64,000 bases of DNA from Haemonchus contortus (taxonomy: Eukaryota > Nematoda > Chromadorea > Rhabditida > Trichostrongylidae): the NCBI GenBank assembly GCA_000469685.2, contig LS997567.1, positions 8,752,374 through 8,816,373 of the forward strand. The letters are read 5' to 3'. The notes under the pieces are model-generated. The model ran no database searches. It was not told the origin of the DNA and saw nothing but the letters and a program-made list of their open reading frames with translations. Positions 53,691 through 64,000 of the stretch are shown piece by piece. How positions within the stretch are numbered: position 1 is the stretch's first letter; the number at the start of each line of letters is the position of its first letter. Position numbers and translations under genes: made by a program.

Positions 53691-54330
53691 GTTTTATTCA
53701 AAAGTTGCGAGACTCTTAGCTGTTGCTATCCTATTACTAATTGCTTTTGGTTCCGTTTTATCCTGATCTAGTTGTTTTATAACTACTGTTTTACTATCTT
53801 TTCGTTGCATTATCATGATTTACTACATGTTCATTTTTCTCTTATTCTCACCTAGTTGTACAGTTTTAATAGATTGCGAAACTCTTGCCCACTATTACCA
53901 ATTTGTGATATCTTTTTCTGAATTGAGGTTGATTCCAGTTCCTTTGGGACCTGTGAGATCCACTTGAAAGATGATCTTGATTGAAACATTGAACTGCATC
54001 TTTCCTTGCCCAGGAAATCATATGAATAGAAGTTTTGTAAAAATAATCGAGCGAGGAATGACCGCGATCGAGTTAAGCTCATTTTGTTGCACTACAGTGA
54101 AACGCGGCACTCGAACACGGTGGCCTATGTGTAGTCCTGTTTCATTTTGTTGCAGGTTTCGAATTTATGCTTTGTAACTGAATTCTGAGCATGAATCAAA
54201 AGACTTGTAAAGAGAAAAAAGCCGAGGAAACCGAATAATATCTGCTTCAAGACTGGTGAAGCACTAATTTTAAGATTTCTCGGATATGGAAGTTAGCTAG
54301 GGCTGGACAAAACATACGGTTCAACTTCGA
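53691..54330 (+). other. XPO5 3' flank
   Basis: The expected 3' UTR. I saw no AATAAA in the first 500 bp. A minus-strand ORF (54082-53852) is domain-free. Confidence 0.4.
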
Positions 54331-54715
54331 AAATCAAGCAGTTGGTAAGCACGAGACACTTATTCTTTTCATTATACTCACTACGTGACAATTTACTGAC
54401 AATGGAAGTGGAAGTGGAGTGGACGTTTTCTAACATCGGCACTTCGCACAGTTGATTGAGTTGAGTCTGCGCGATCGGACTCAAACCAGGGACCTTTATC
54501 AGTGGAACAACTTTTTCATTATTATCAGACTAACCAAGCCTTCATGCGGGATCGGTTAGTTGGTACCAGACTCGTCTGGATGTGTAAAAGCACTGACTTG
54601 TATATCGTCTGGCCGCCGCAAGTCATTGTATAGGCCACATACGCATTCAATACGCCACTACGATTCTGAATGGAGGTCAAATACAGAAGCGCATCCCTCA
54701 GACGTGGTTAAACGA
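54331..54715 (+). repeat. Dispersed repeat family D, copy 2
   Basis: Nearly identical to 43069-43455, including ATCAAGCAGTTGGTAAGCAC, GTGGAAGTGGAGTGGAC and GACTCAAACCAGGGACC. The tRNA-like head seen at 42968 is absent here. The high identity points to recent activity. Confidence 0.75.
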
Positions 54716-57030
54716 CACTCAATCGACACCCATTACTTTATCTTTTACATTATTTCTTTGTATAATCGTGGACTGGATATCAGCTGGTGTCAATGTAACT
54801 GGAATCAAACACATGTTGCTTTAATAGTTTACAGCGTTTTTTCTTGTCTCAGTTTATGCTGCATGCTTTATACGAAAACAGTTCTTAATCATCATTGTTC
54901 TACGATCGATTCAATCTCCCGGTTTTTTTTTGTTCTTATATGATATTTTTGGTCTGCTTCGAAGGCTCGTATTTGTTGAAAGCTCATAATCTATTGTATA
55001 ATGCTCATTTTGTGACCTTTACGCTTCGGCTTCTGTGAACAATGTCATGACCATCCTAATTTAGTGTCCAAGGAAATATTTCAAAAAATACCTCTAATCA
55101 GACTAAAGAAGGAGTCACTCTGATATACAGCATTTAGGCTATGGGGTCTGGGTACATCCGTGCGTCCGGGGATGCGCGCGGCAAATTGCGCGCCGGAATT
55201 CGGATCGCATTTATTCATTGGAAGGTTCTGCGGTTCGAATTATTTTCCCGCACGCACATATTTGAATGCATTTACCATTGGAGCCTTGGGTCTACTACTA
55301 GCCCACCCTTTTCAGCTGATTATTCCTCTGCTCAGCACCGCACTAATAAATCCAATACTCCGTGTTCTTCCCCATCCTGCTTCTCCTGCAAATGGATCTG
55401 TGGCCACTGTTACTGCAAAGTATGATGCTGCAGAAAAACAATGGTTGAACAGGTCCTCCTCTCAAGATTTACACCTTTGTCGTGAAAATGCAGCGTCACG
55501 ATCCTCGTGTGGTTTCAAGAGATTGGGCACTCAATTTTTCGAACTTTGAATTTCATTTGAATTTTTAAATAAACTCACACACACAGACATTTTCATTGTG
55601 CTCAAACTTCGTAGTATTTCTAATTATTTCTCAAAGCAAATACAGTTATGGTTAAGTGAGCTTCATTGTTGGATTGAACTTAGTATGCCCCACTTCATTA
55701 ACCTTCACGTGCGCGCACTAAAAAGATAGCAGGGGCCCACTGAGACGCGGAAAATCTGTTGTCAAACCTTAACTAAGACCATTGGAAAACTATTGTTGAT
55801 GAATTTCTTAGGCTCTTGTTTTCAGATGGAATAACGTAACAAACCTATAAATTCAAAGCTCGCAAAGCATTAGCCACTGAGGGAGGTCGATGGTTACGAG
55901 TTCTACGCTATCAATTAGTTAATGTACTGAAAACCTGACAGTGGGGCTGATAAAACCTTTTGAAATCACAAAGCTGAGGTACCAACCATTCGCAGGTGTA
56001 GCCTATCGTTTTGGTTGCTCTACTATGGGACAGAGCTAAGTCATGGATGTAACCAATCACGCCACAAATCGATGTTAATGGCTATCAATTGGTTAGACTT
56101 AGCTATTCAAAGTTGCTACCTTTGTGATACAGTTAACGCTTTCACTAACATTCCAAGCTGTCATTTCAGCCTACTAATTGATACTAGCTCATTTTGAAGA
56201 GGGTTTTCTAAGCCTTACTTTCATAATAATGGGGATTCTTATAAATAGGGAGATAGCAGGCAAATTTGCTGACAGTCAAGTTGAAAACCGACGCAAGGTA
56301 ACTGCTTTCCTCCTAGGACAGCAGGAAAATACTAGTATTTCGAATTAGGACTGTGTAACACTAATTTCAGAAAGATTTGCACGTTCTTATGGTTTGTAAA
56401 GAATGGAATGAAGTCACCAGTAAGAAATCTCCATGTTGTGAAGTGTTTATTCACAATTTTTGCCTCCTTTTCAAAGCCACACCAGGTTCAAGACGCTATA
56501 TGTTCACGACAACAGGTGTAAAGCTCAGGAGGTGAACATACGCAAGAATTCGCTTACATACAGCAGTACCTTTTGCAGAGCTACATATATGCTAAATCAA
56601 GAAGCAGGAAGTACAGCAAGCAGCAAAGTTAGAATATGATAACGAATTCACTATAGTAGTGTGAACAGAAAGATAAGTATTGAGCATAGTTAGGCGAAGA
56701 GTAAAGGAAGACTAGCAGCCAGCAACGTGTAAGGCCACCGGGACCTGGAGCGCCGTGAGTTGCATTCGAATGTGCGCGCGGGGAAAAAAATTCAAGCTGC
56801 AGAACCTCCCAATGAATAAACGCGATCCGAAATTAGTGGCAATTTTGACGATTCTATGCCTATCAGTGAGACAGGTTTAAAGTAAGGGAGACTAGGACCA
56901 GAATAGGACCGGCTGATCCTACTAATCTACTCCACTTTAAATTTGAGCCCAACCATGGGTGCAGTAGTTCAATTCGCCGCGTACTTTGCCGCGCGCATCC
57001 CCGGACGCACGACTGTTCCGTCTCCCAAGC
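54716..57030. repeat. Intergenic region with inverted dispersed-repeat copies
   Basis: 55141-55280 (GTACATCCGTGCGTCCGGGG, ATGCGCGCGGCAAATTGCGCG, ATTCATTGGAAGGTTCTGCGG) recurs inverted at 56745-57030. Both belong to the 8460-9130 family. The 129-codon ORF at 55160-55549 runs through the repeat and has no recognised domain. 55560-56740 holds nothing I recognise. Confidence 0.5.
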
Positions 57031-57890
57031 TATGTGATCATTATTTCCGAACGCGTTTCATCATCAGAGAGTTATTTCATATTTTGAAAATATCCTGTGG
57101 GTCACCTCATTCCATTGGTTCATATATCATAATAGTCAACAAATCTTTCCGGAATTTTCGAATTTCTGGTACTAATTTGCCACTGGTATCCTCTTGTCTT
57201 CTTAGGCATAAAACTGTTACCTTGTATGTCGGTTTGTTTGTCATTCTCTTTATTTGTATGTTTTCCTGTCGATTTCTACCTCCGTAACAATGTCCTTGGT
57301 TGCTACAAAGGTTCAGGTATGGAAAATCACTACAAGGCGCCTCGTACCAACTAGTAAGAAGCTGAAAAGATAGCTTGCAATTCTCTCAACGTTGGCAATC
57401 CATGGAGAAGGCTTTAGTTCCCGACGGGACTCGAAGCCGTTCTTGCTTTCCGAGCACCATGCTCTATCCCTTACATTACCGAGACCTCGCTTGCCCTCGC
57501 CTTCTCAGTGGCTTAAATGCCATAGCTTGGAATGTGAGAGATGGCGCTTATAGTGATAGATCATTACATGTGTCCCAACTTTGTCTTGTTTATACCGGCC
57601 AACTGCTAGCCAGTAATATCGAATTTTGGTACGATTGGTCAGATTCATGATTTAGCACTTTGTCATAACAGAGCAACCAAAATGGTGGATGATACATGCG
57701 AACGGTTGATGCTTTAACCTACGATCTCGCCAGGTTTTGACAGTATCCACTTCAATACTGTCAGTTATTGATGACGTAGCATTTATGACCAACTACCTTC
57801 TACCGAAAATGTTCCACTGCGACCATTGTACCAAAGTAATTATCGCATGATATTCTTAAAAGAGGTCCATAAGCAGTAAACAGTTTCATT
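57031..57890. other. Intergenic region with one tRNA-like repeat
   Basis: 57395-57500, minus strand, is related to the tRNA-like repeats at 51.1 kb (GGCTTCGAGTCCCGTCGGG). An ORF at 56943-57287 has hydrophobic stretches but no recognised family. Otherwise nothing. Confidence 0.35.
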
Positions 57891-57894
57891 CTCC

Positions 57895-58190
57895 AGTGAT
57901 CTTACCAGGGAAGGATCCCAAGTCGAAGCGGCCATTTGAAATGAGACCTACACTGCTAGACGTGTTTTTGGATGCTGAGTTCAAATCTGCTTTCCAAATT
58001 TGCCGAGCGTTATTCTGAACAGAGTTATGAGAGTGGTTTCAGGAAGCTTAACGACACAACTCAAATTACATGGATGTTCCTCAGCTCTCAACGGCGGCTT
58101 GGTGTAGTGGTAAGCGTGAGGCTTTATAGGCGAGAGGCTAGGGATCGGGCTCTTTGGGGGACGGATTTTTTGCATAGGAGTTTCTCTTTA
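57895..58190 (+). repeat. tRNA-like repeat family E, plus arm of an inverted pair
   Basis: Contains a box-A-like GGCTTGGTGTAGTGGTAAGCG (58095-58115) and, upstream, CCTACACTGCTAGACG, CAGATTTGAACTCAGCATCC (as complement) and GAACAGAGTTATGA. The partner lies inverted at 58990-59285. SINE-like. Confidence 0.6.
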
Positions 58191-58989
58191 AGGACTAGAA
58201 TATACTCTTATGGTGTGATTACCACGTTTTATGACCTTTTAATGCTTTCACTGATATTTACCCACATAAAGTAATACTTTAGTTTTACTCGCATGCCCAT
58301 GCACTCCATATTCACAGTAGGATAACTTTTGTCACTTGAATGAACAAATGTGATACTCTAGTACGCAATGCTTGGAACAAAGAAGCTTCTCACAATGAGA
58401 GCAACGGATGAAGAAGAACTCGTCACAGTCCATTGCTTTACACTTACTAACCCCAAATCAGAAGGAAAACAGAATTGTGTAGGCGTCCCATAATCACCCG
58501 GGTGAGTGCTTAAGTAGCCGGCGGCATACCATGAATATATGAGAAATTTCCCGAATCTAGCCGGACAGAACTGAAAGTGGACAAGCGACAGTGAGCGAGG
58601 AATGGGGTCTCGTGTGTGGACGCAAAAGTTGAGATTATGAGCTATTTCATATGAGGTGGTGCGTTTAACCATATTTTAAAAGGGAATGAGAAATAAGTTT
58701 TTTCGGGCTGCATTAGCCTCGTAGTAGCCTCGAGCAGGGTGTCAATCCCTTCACCTGCTTTTGTAGATTCAAGGTGCACTGTATAGCTTTCTAGTCTTCG
58801 AGTCCACTATCACCAGCGCCACTGTTGGTAAGTCCGGAGCTGTTATGCACCATCGCACCCAATCTAGCATTAGCACCTCATTCTAGCATCATCATTGCTC
58901 ATGATATGCATTTTCCCTCCCGGACCTCCAAATTTTGCGCGCGCACGGAGGAATCTCCCACTCGGTAACGGGTAGGTAGGTAGAAGAAG

Positions 58990-59285
58990 GCATCAGCAAA
59001 GCATTAAACCCCACAAAATCTGAACCATAGCCTCTCGCCCATAATGCGTCACGCATACCACTACACCAAGCCACCGTTGACAGCTGAGGAACATCCATAC
59101 GATTTGAATTTTCTCATGTTGAGCTCCCTGAAACACCTTCATAACTCTGTTCAGAGAAACGCTCGGCGAATTTGGAAAGCAGATTTGAACTCAGCATCCA
59201 AAAATCGTCTAGCAGTGTAGGTCTCATTTCAAATGGCCACTTCGACTTGGGATCCTTCCCTGGTTAGTTCAAATTCTCCAGTGAT
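58990..59285 (-). repeat. tRNA-like repeat family E, minus arm
   Basis: The minus strand reads GGTGGCTTGGTGTAGTGGTA with a box-B-like AGGCTATGGTTCAGATT about 45 nt on. The flank upstream of the head on the minus strand matches the 57895 copy. The spacer between the arms is about 800 bp, with no gene recognised in it. Confidence 0.6.
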
Positions 59286-59959
59286 CTTAGTTCAAGCTGG
59301 ACAGGGATTTTTCGCGCCCCAGCGTAACCGTAATTTTTTTAAATGCACTGATACGGAGGTTAATTGTGGAGGCGACGTTAAACCAATCAACCATACAACA
59401 ACCAAGCTCACTTAATTGTATCCGCATCGAGAGCTGAAGGAAAATACTACGAAGTAGAAGCCATTGAACATGAACAAGACGCTGAAGCTGAACAGAAGAA
59501 AAGTACTAAAATTCAAAGTTCTAGAAGAAAAAGAGTAGTTTGCAGAGGAAGTGGAATAGGTGGAAAATGGGAGATATCGAGTTCATCAGCGGTGAGCAGA
59601 GGATGCTCAGGGAAATGGTTAGGCTATTAATAGAACCAAGGGTGTGCGAATATTTTTCGATCGCACCTAATCAAGCTTGCCTCGCATCTAGGTGCGAAGT
59701 GACCTTAATAGGTGCGAAGACTACGCTATAATTATGCTGGCCGCGCTCGTTACTAATTGAGTTAAAACTTGTCAAGTAAAGAGGATAATAACAGTTAAAA
59801 AAGTGGAGTTTCTGTTAGAGAAATGAGTTTTTTTCGAAAGAAAAGCCTCAATACCAATTCCAACGGTTCTGAGAGTTTCATTCCCACGCATAATAAATAA
59901 ATTCAACATATTTTGTAATTAAAGCTTCTGTGATATGGAAGAAGACGGCTCTATTTTTT
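59286..59959. other. Intergenic, nothing recognised
   Basis: Short ORFs only. No repeat recognised. Confidence 0.35.
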
Positions 59960-60850
59960 GGTAATAAGAATCCTTACTATATATAAAGTGCTCTGTCTGT
60001 CTGTTTGTACGGAAATTCGATATAACCTGAAGGAACACCTGGAGAAGTCGGGTCAAGTTTGGAATAGGTTGAGCATAGGGTAAGTGCAACAGAGCACACG
60101 TGAGCCTGCCGGAGATCCGCCTCCAAGGGGCGGGGCATGCGCCGGGATTGGACGGGGTCATGGGCTAATTCTTCTGAGTCGGTCTCATAACAGTCCAGAC
60201 GTCGGAAAAAAATGTGCAAAGGTGAGGGATGGGTTAACAATTAAAATAAAGGAAGTTTACCGGCGATGGGCGAAGCGTTCTCGCGGTGGGCGGTACTTTC
60301 CACAGAGATTCATAACTCGATTCAACGTGGGCGTCGAGGCCAGGAAAAAAGTAGAAAGAGTGAGCAAGGCCTTATGCGTGCTGGGCATGCGTAAGCTTAG
60401 CGAAGCCCTGCCCTCGGTGGGCGTGGCGTGCGTTAAGGTGAAAGCAGTTTTTCAAAAGTGAGAGTAACTTCGTTTGGGAACGTTCTAGAATGCGGGAAAA
60501 AGTGGTTAGAGGTACTGGAACAAATCTGCTCAAATTCTCGAAGTGGGCGGGGTTGGCATTAAAGTGCGCGAAGCTCAGATCAAAATTTCATAAGTTTGTT
60601 CAGAAACGTTAGGACAAGGGGGAAAAGTGGTAAGAGGTGATGGAACAAATGTGATCAAATCTCCGATGGACGGAGCTTGTACAGGGAAGCGGGGCTAGGA
60701 CAAAAAATGCATCCCTTCGAAAACTTTCTAAAATGCGGAAAAAATGGTAAGGAGCAGAAGGGTGGTCAAGTTCAAAGTGGAAAGGATTTGCACTAAGGCA
60801 GGCGGAGCCATTATCAACCACTAATAACTCTGCTCAAATAAATCGAGCGT
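59960..60850 (-). repeat. Dispersed repeat family A, inverted copy
   Basis: Reverse complement of the 22600-23572 family. It starts CTCTGTCTGTCTGTTTGTACGG (59992) and includes GGTTGAGCATAGGGTAAGTGC, GCCTTATGCGTGCTGGGCATGCG and several GGGAAAAAGTGGTTAGAGGTA sub-repeats toward the right end. The sequence after the TATATATAAAG start is the sharp boundary. Confidence 0.75.
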
Positions 60851-61019
60851 GATGATCTGAGCAGTTCAGCTTTCTAATCTAGAGGGAATTATCTTATTCT
60901 TATTTTATTATCCAAAATTCTGCTGGATGACTCCATCGTGGATAAGAGGCCGTCGACATATACTGCACGTGTTAGCGTGCATAGCTAAACTTGTACCTAA
61001 AATAAAACCTTACTACTTG

Positions 61020-62360
61020 GATACTTGGACGCTCGTTGTCGTCTGATAATCCTTAGCGGCAAGCACACGCTTCCATCCATTTTTGGCGATCTTGAGCGGT
61101 TTGAGACCAGTGTTGACCATCGTTTCCCTGAAGGTTCTCCAGTGAATCACTCCATCTCGTTGCAGGACGGCCAAGAGAACGTGACGCGAGTGGTCCACCT
61201 GTCATCCGTGCGTCTAACCACGTGCCCTGCCCATCGTTTCTTTGCGTGCCACGCGTACATTTCGGCGTCACGGATGCTGGAAATTGAGCGCATGTCTGCG
61301 CTGCGGAGGTTGTGACTTCACTGTTTTGCGCGGTTGATCTTCAGCAGCGTCCGCTCTAGAGCGCTTTGTGCGCGAACCAACATTAGCGTTGGCGTCTTGC
61401 TCTCCGCTCACGTCTCGGATGCGTAACAGAGTGCTGGCAATACCGTGGAGTCGAGATGTCAGCTCGTGCTTCTTGTCCGATACGAGATGAGCCGCTTCTT
61501 TTATGTTACCGATTGCCGCCCGTGCGCATCTTCTGCGCTTCATAATCTCTGCACACAGGTTGTTGTCCATGGAAATGAGACGGACGAGGTACATACATAT
61601 AGGAGTCGGTGAACGGTAACGTGGTCCCTTCTAGTGTGATGGGTGACGCATCCGCCCATTCGTTTCGCATGACCATTGTCTTGATCCTGTTCATCGTGAG
61701 GCCGATGGCTTTGCAGACGTCGTCCAGCTCCACCATCTGCTGCAGCTCTTCTCGGTTTTGGCTGATGAGGACGATATCGTCTGCGAAGCGCAGGTTGGAT
61801 AGTTTCTTGCCGTCAATGTTGATGCCTTTATCGCCCAGTCCAGTTGCAGCATCGCGTGATTCAGTGTGGTGGTGAATAGTTTAGGAGATATCGTGTCATC
61901 CTGCCTGACTCCTTTCTCGATCGGCACGCGAAGCTCTCGTTGGAACTTGCGGATGGTGGTAAACGTGTCTGTATTACATTGTTCTAGCAGGTTGATGTAG
62001 CATGGATCGGCTCCTGCATGGTGCAATGCGCTCCAGACAGAGTTGTGCTCCACACTGTCGAATGCCTTCGCATAGTCGATAAAGCGGAGAAGGAGTGTTT
62101 GTTTGTATTCCCTGGTCCGCTCAATCAGCTGCGTGATACTGTGGATATGGTCAATGCAACAGAAGCCTTTGCAAAAACCGGCTTGTTTGACTGGTTGGTA
62201 CTCGTCCAATTGCTTCTCGAGTCTGTTTAGTGTAATCTTAGCAAACAGCTTGTACGGCTGCGAGAGAAGCGCAATTGGACGGTAGTTTTTCATTTGGTCG
62301 CGCTCTCCTTTCTTGAACAGAAGAACCGTGTTTGACTTCTTCCACTGGTCCGGAATTCTC
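61020..62360 (-). pseudogene. RTE-type LINE, 3' part of reverse transcriptase
   Basis: Minus-strand RT of the RTE clade. MKNYRPIALLSQPYKLFAKI (62293 on), QAGFCKGFCCIDHIHSITQL, RT motif A in FIDYAKAFDSVEHNSVW and PIEKGVRQDDTISPKLF (Gly changed to Asp) come first. After a frameshift near 61845 comes LRFADDIVLISQNREELQQM, with the catalytic FADD at 61776-61787. The C-terminal region follows in further frames: LISMDNNLCAEIMKRRR (61570), then GRPATRWSDSLENLQGNDGQHWS near 61140-61070. The 5' end is truncated near 62360, as usual for LINEs. Inactive. Confidence 0.85.
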
Positions 62361-63292
62361 TAACCAGGGAAGGGTTTTAACTTCCCATGGAACTTTAAAT
62401 GGAGACCTAGGTATATCGATAGGGCTTTGAAAGTTATTGAGAAATATTGAAGTCAATACTGCAAAATAAGTCTACCAACAAAGTTGTGAGCGTTCAAAGT
62501 TTGCATGCTTAAGCATGGAGACATAGTGTCAGTTGATAAGCCCAGCTGCCTTCAATGGTTACAACGGTCCCCGTGGCGTAGTGGCAGTGCTCTCCCTCTT
62601 CAGGTGAGCGATGAGGGCTTGCTTCCCGCTGTCGTTTTTGCTGACATTCTTTAATTAATATTCGAGGAAAGCTTGGGATCATGTTCAGTTTGATATTTTA
62701 ATGATTGAAGTCAGAATCTAGAAAATTTCAATCAATCATTCAATAGCGGTTTAGGCTGGCCGCGAGATGGCCGATCGACTTCTAATACGTCAGGTCATGT
62801 TACGACATGATTTACTCAGTAGTCCTATTAAAAACTCGCATTGTGTTCAAAACACAAATACAATTTCATTAAATGTGGGCCAATTGCTTTCAATATTATC
62901 AACGACCTTAAAGTTTTTAGGGTATGTCTCAAAAAGAAAATAACTCTATCATGCCTATGAACTGGTCAGAACGCTTCCATTTCCTTGAAATTTGCCATTG
63001 AGTGTATACGTTTAGGGAATGTATATATACTCAACCAAGTTTTGCTCCATTCGAGCCTTTTACTGACGTTTTTTTACACTATAAATTTCAGCTTACTTTT
63101 AGCATAATTTGCCTTGATAATGTCGAATATAACTTTGTACAATACGTCTTCGAGCTGAATGCGTTCGTGCGGTTTAAGAAAACAGATCTTTGCAGATCCA
63201 GTGAGTCCTAGGGAGATCGATGACGAGGGGTCAACTTACTCACTCCGACCGATCAACAATCAGTCAAGCGAACATATATATATACATATATA
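62361..63292. other. Intergenic, nothing firm
   Basis: 62573-62640 has a good box-A match (TGGCGTAGTGG) but no convincing box B. A TA-rich microsatellite lies at about 63274-63294. No gene was seen. Confidence 0.35.
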
Positions 63293-64000
63293 TAAGGTTG
63301 TAAGGAAAGTTCTGGCCGTTCGTCACGTCAGTTGAACACGATGTTTTGCTAAGAGTAGTCAAAGGAGATCGACGTCAACCTTTGAGAAAGATTGCTAAGA
63401 AGTCTCCCATACAGTCGTCGCAGCCTACCTCAAGCAGCTCAGAATGGTGAACAAGCCTGACAAGTGGGTGCCACACGAACTCACGAGCAGCAAAAATTGA
63501 AGCGCTAAACATTTTAAGTTCGCTGTTGAGAAGAAGTGATGTTGAGCCTTTTCTAAATCGTATTGCAACGTGTAGCGAAAAATGGATCCTGCCTGATAAC
63601 AGGAAGCGTTTTGCTCAGTGGGTAGGTGTGAATGACCCTCCAAAAACCTTTCCCAAACCAAGTTTACACGTCAAGGAAACAATGATCACGGTTTGGCGTG
63701 TCCAGCCATGGATTGACCCACTACCGTTTCTTTCTCCAGGTCAAACCATCACCGCACAGTCTTATGGTGATCAAATTCATGAGATGTACACGAAACTGGG
63801 GCAAATGCAGCCAGCCTAGTCATTCGCCATGACACTGCTCTTGCACGACAATGCGCGTCCGCAAGTGTCACGAATTGTCTTCCGCAAGTTGAACGAGTTG
63901 CGAATCGAAGCTCTTCTCATCCACCCTACTCAATGGAACTGTCACCATTTGACTGCTATTTATTCAAACATCTGAACAACTTCTTAAAGGATCGAGTATT
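63293..64000 (+). mobile_element. Mariner transposon, 5' part, cut by window end
   Basis: TA at 63293-63294 precedes AGGTTGTAAGGAAAGTTCTGG, which resembles a mariner TIR. The transposase reads on the plus strand in several frames. KPDKWVPHELTSSK (63452 on) is followed by the main frame 63526-63819, with DVEPFLNRIATCSEKWILPD, KETMITVWRV and QIHEMYTKLGQMQP, ending at a TAG. A shifted frame then gives LLHDNARPQVSRIVFRKL and SPFDCYLFKHLNNFL. This is the classic mariner layout (DD34D families). The first catalytic Asp, normally TCDEKW, is Ser here (TCSEKW), and the frame is broken, so it is inactive. The 3' end lies outside the window. Confidence 0.85.

Noticed and set aside
55160..55549. 129-codon ORF as a gene
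   Set aside because: It begins inside a dispersed repeat and has no recognisable domain or supporting splice structure.
62573..62640. tRNA gene
   Set aside because: Box A matches but the expected box B and cloverleaf stems are absent.
1..64000. CRISPR arrays, bacterial operons, rRNA genes
   Set aside because: No regular repeat-spacer pattern; introns, LINEs and PLEs show a eukaryotic genome; no rRNA-like sequence was seen.

Overview
This window looks like nuclear DNA of a nematode, most likely a strongylid (hookworm-type) worm. The reasons are introns of about 45-60 bp with T-rich ...CAG acceptors lying beside introns of several kb, BEL/Pao elements with a phlebovirus-type glycoprotein gene, RTE and CR1-like LINEs, Penelope-like elements (PLEs) and many mariner-type DNA transposons. 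The species call is an inference; no rRNA or other marker gene is present.

The one clear host gene is a plus-strand, multi-exon homologue of exportin-5 (XPO5), the RanGTP-dependent karyopherin that exports pre-miRNAs and other structured RNAs. I could place 25 coding exons between 3633 and the stop codon at 53688-53690, and their splice phases chain correctly. The N-terminal part (about 220 residues by comparison with animal XPO5) lies to the left of the window, and one short exon between 3825 and 23899 was not found. Most of the window is therefore XPO5 intron filled with transposons.

Layout. 1-3.6 kb: minus-strand retroelement env-like gene followed by a zinc-knuckle gene. 3.6 kb: first exon seen. 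3.8-23.9 kb (giant intron): a foldback repeat, a broken PLE, a mariner remnant, two full-length mariner-type elements (10.05-11.29 and 12.30-13.60 kb), a TTAA-flanked piggyBac-like MITE (14.56-14.80 kb), and a minus-strand BEL/Pao element (15.4-21.2 kb) split by a head-to-head pair of PLE copies (17.4-20.2 kb). 24-27.6 kb: minisatellite-like repeats and about 1.3 kb of pure (CATA)n. 27.6-30.4 kb: eight exons. 30.4-41.5 kb (giant intron): a CR1-like LINE, a second BEL/Pao element and a PLE inserted inside it with a 12-bp target-site duplication. 41.5-42.8 kb: six exons. 42.8-49.5 kb: tRNA-like SINEs, two more mariner-type elements and dispersed repeats. 49.5-53.7 kb: the last nine exons. 53.7-64 kb (intergenic or unannotated): dispersed and inverted repeats, an RTE LINE fragment, and a mariner running off the right edge.

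All transposon reading frames except part of the zinc-knuckle gene are broken by stops or frameshifts, whereas the XPO5 exons are intact, so the host gene appears to be under selection and the rest mostly not.
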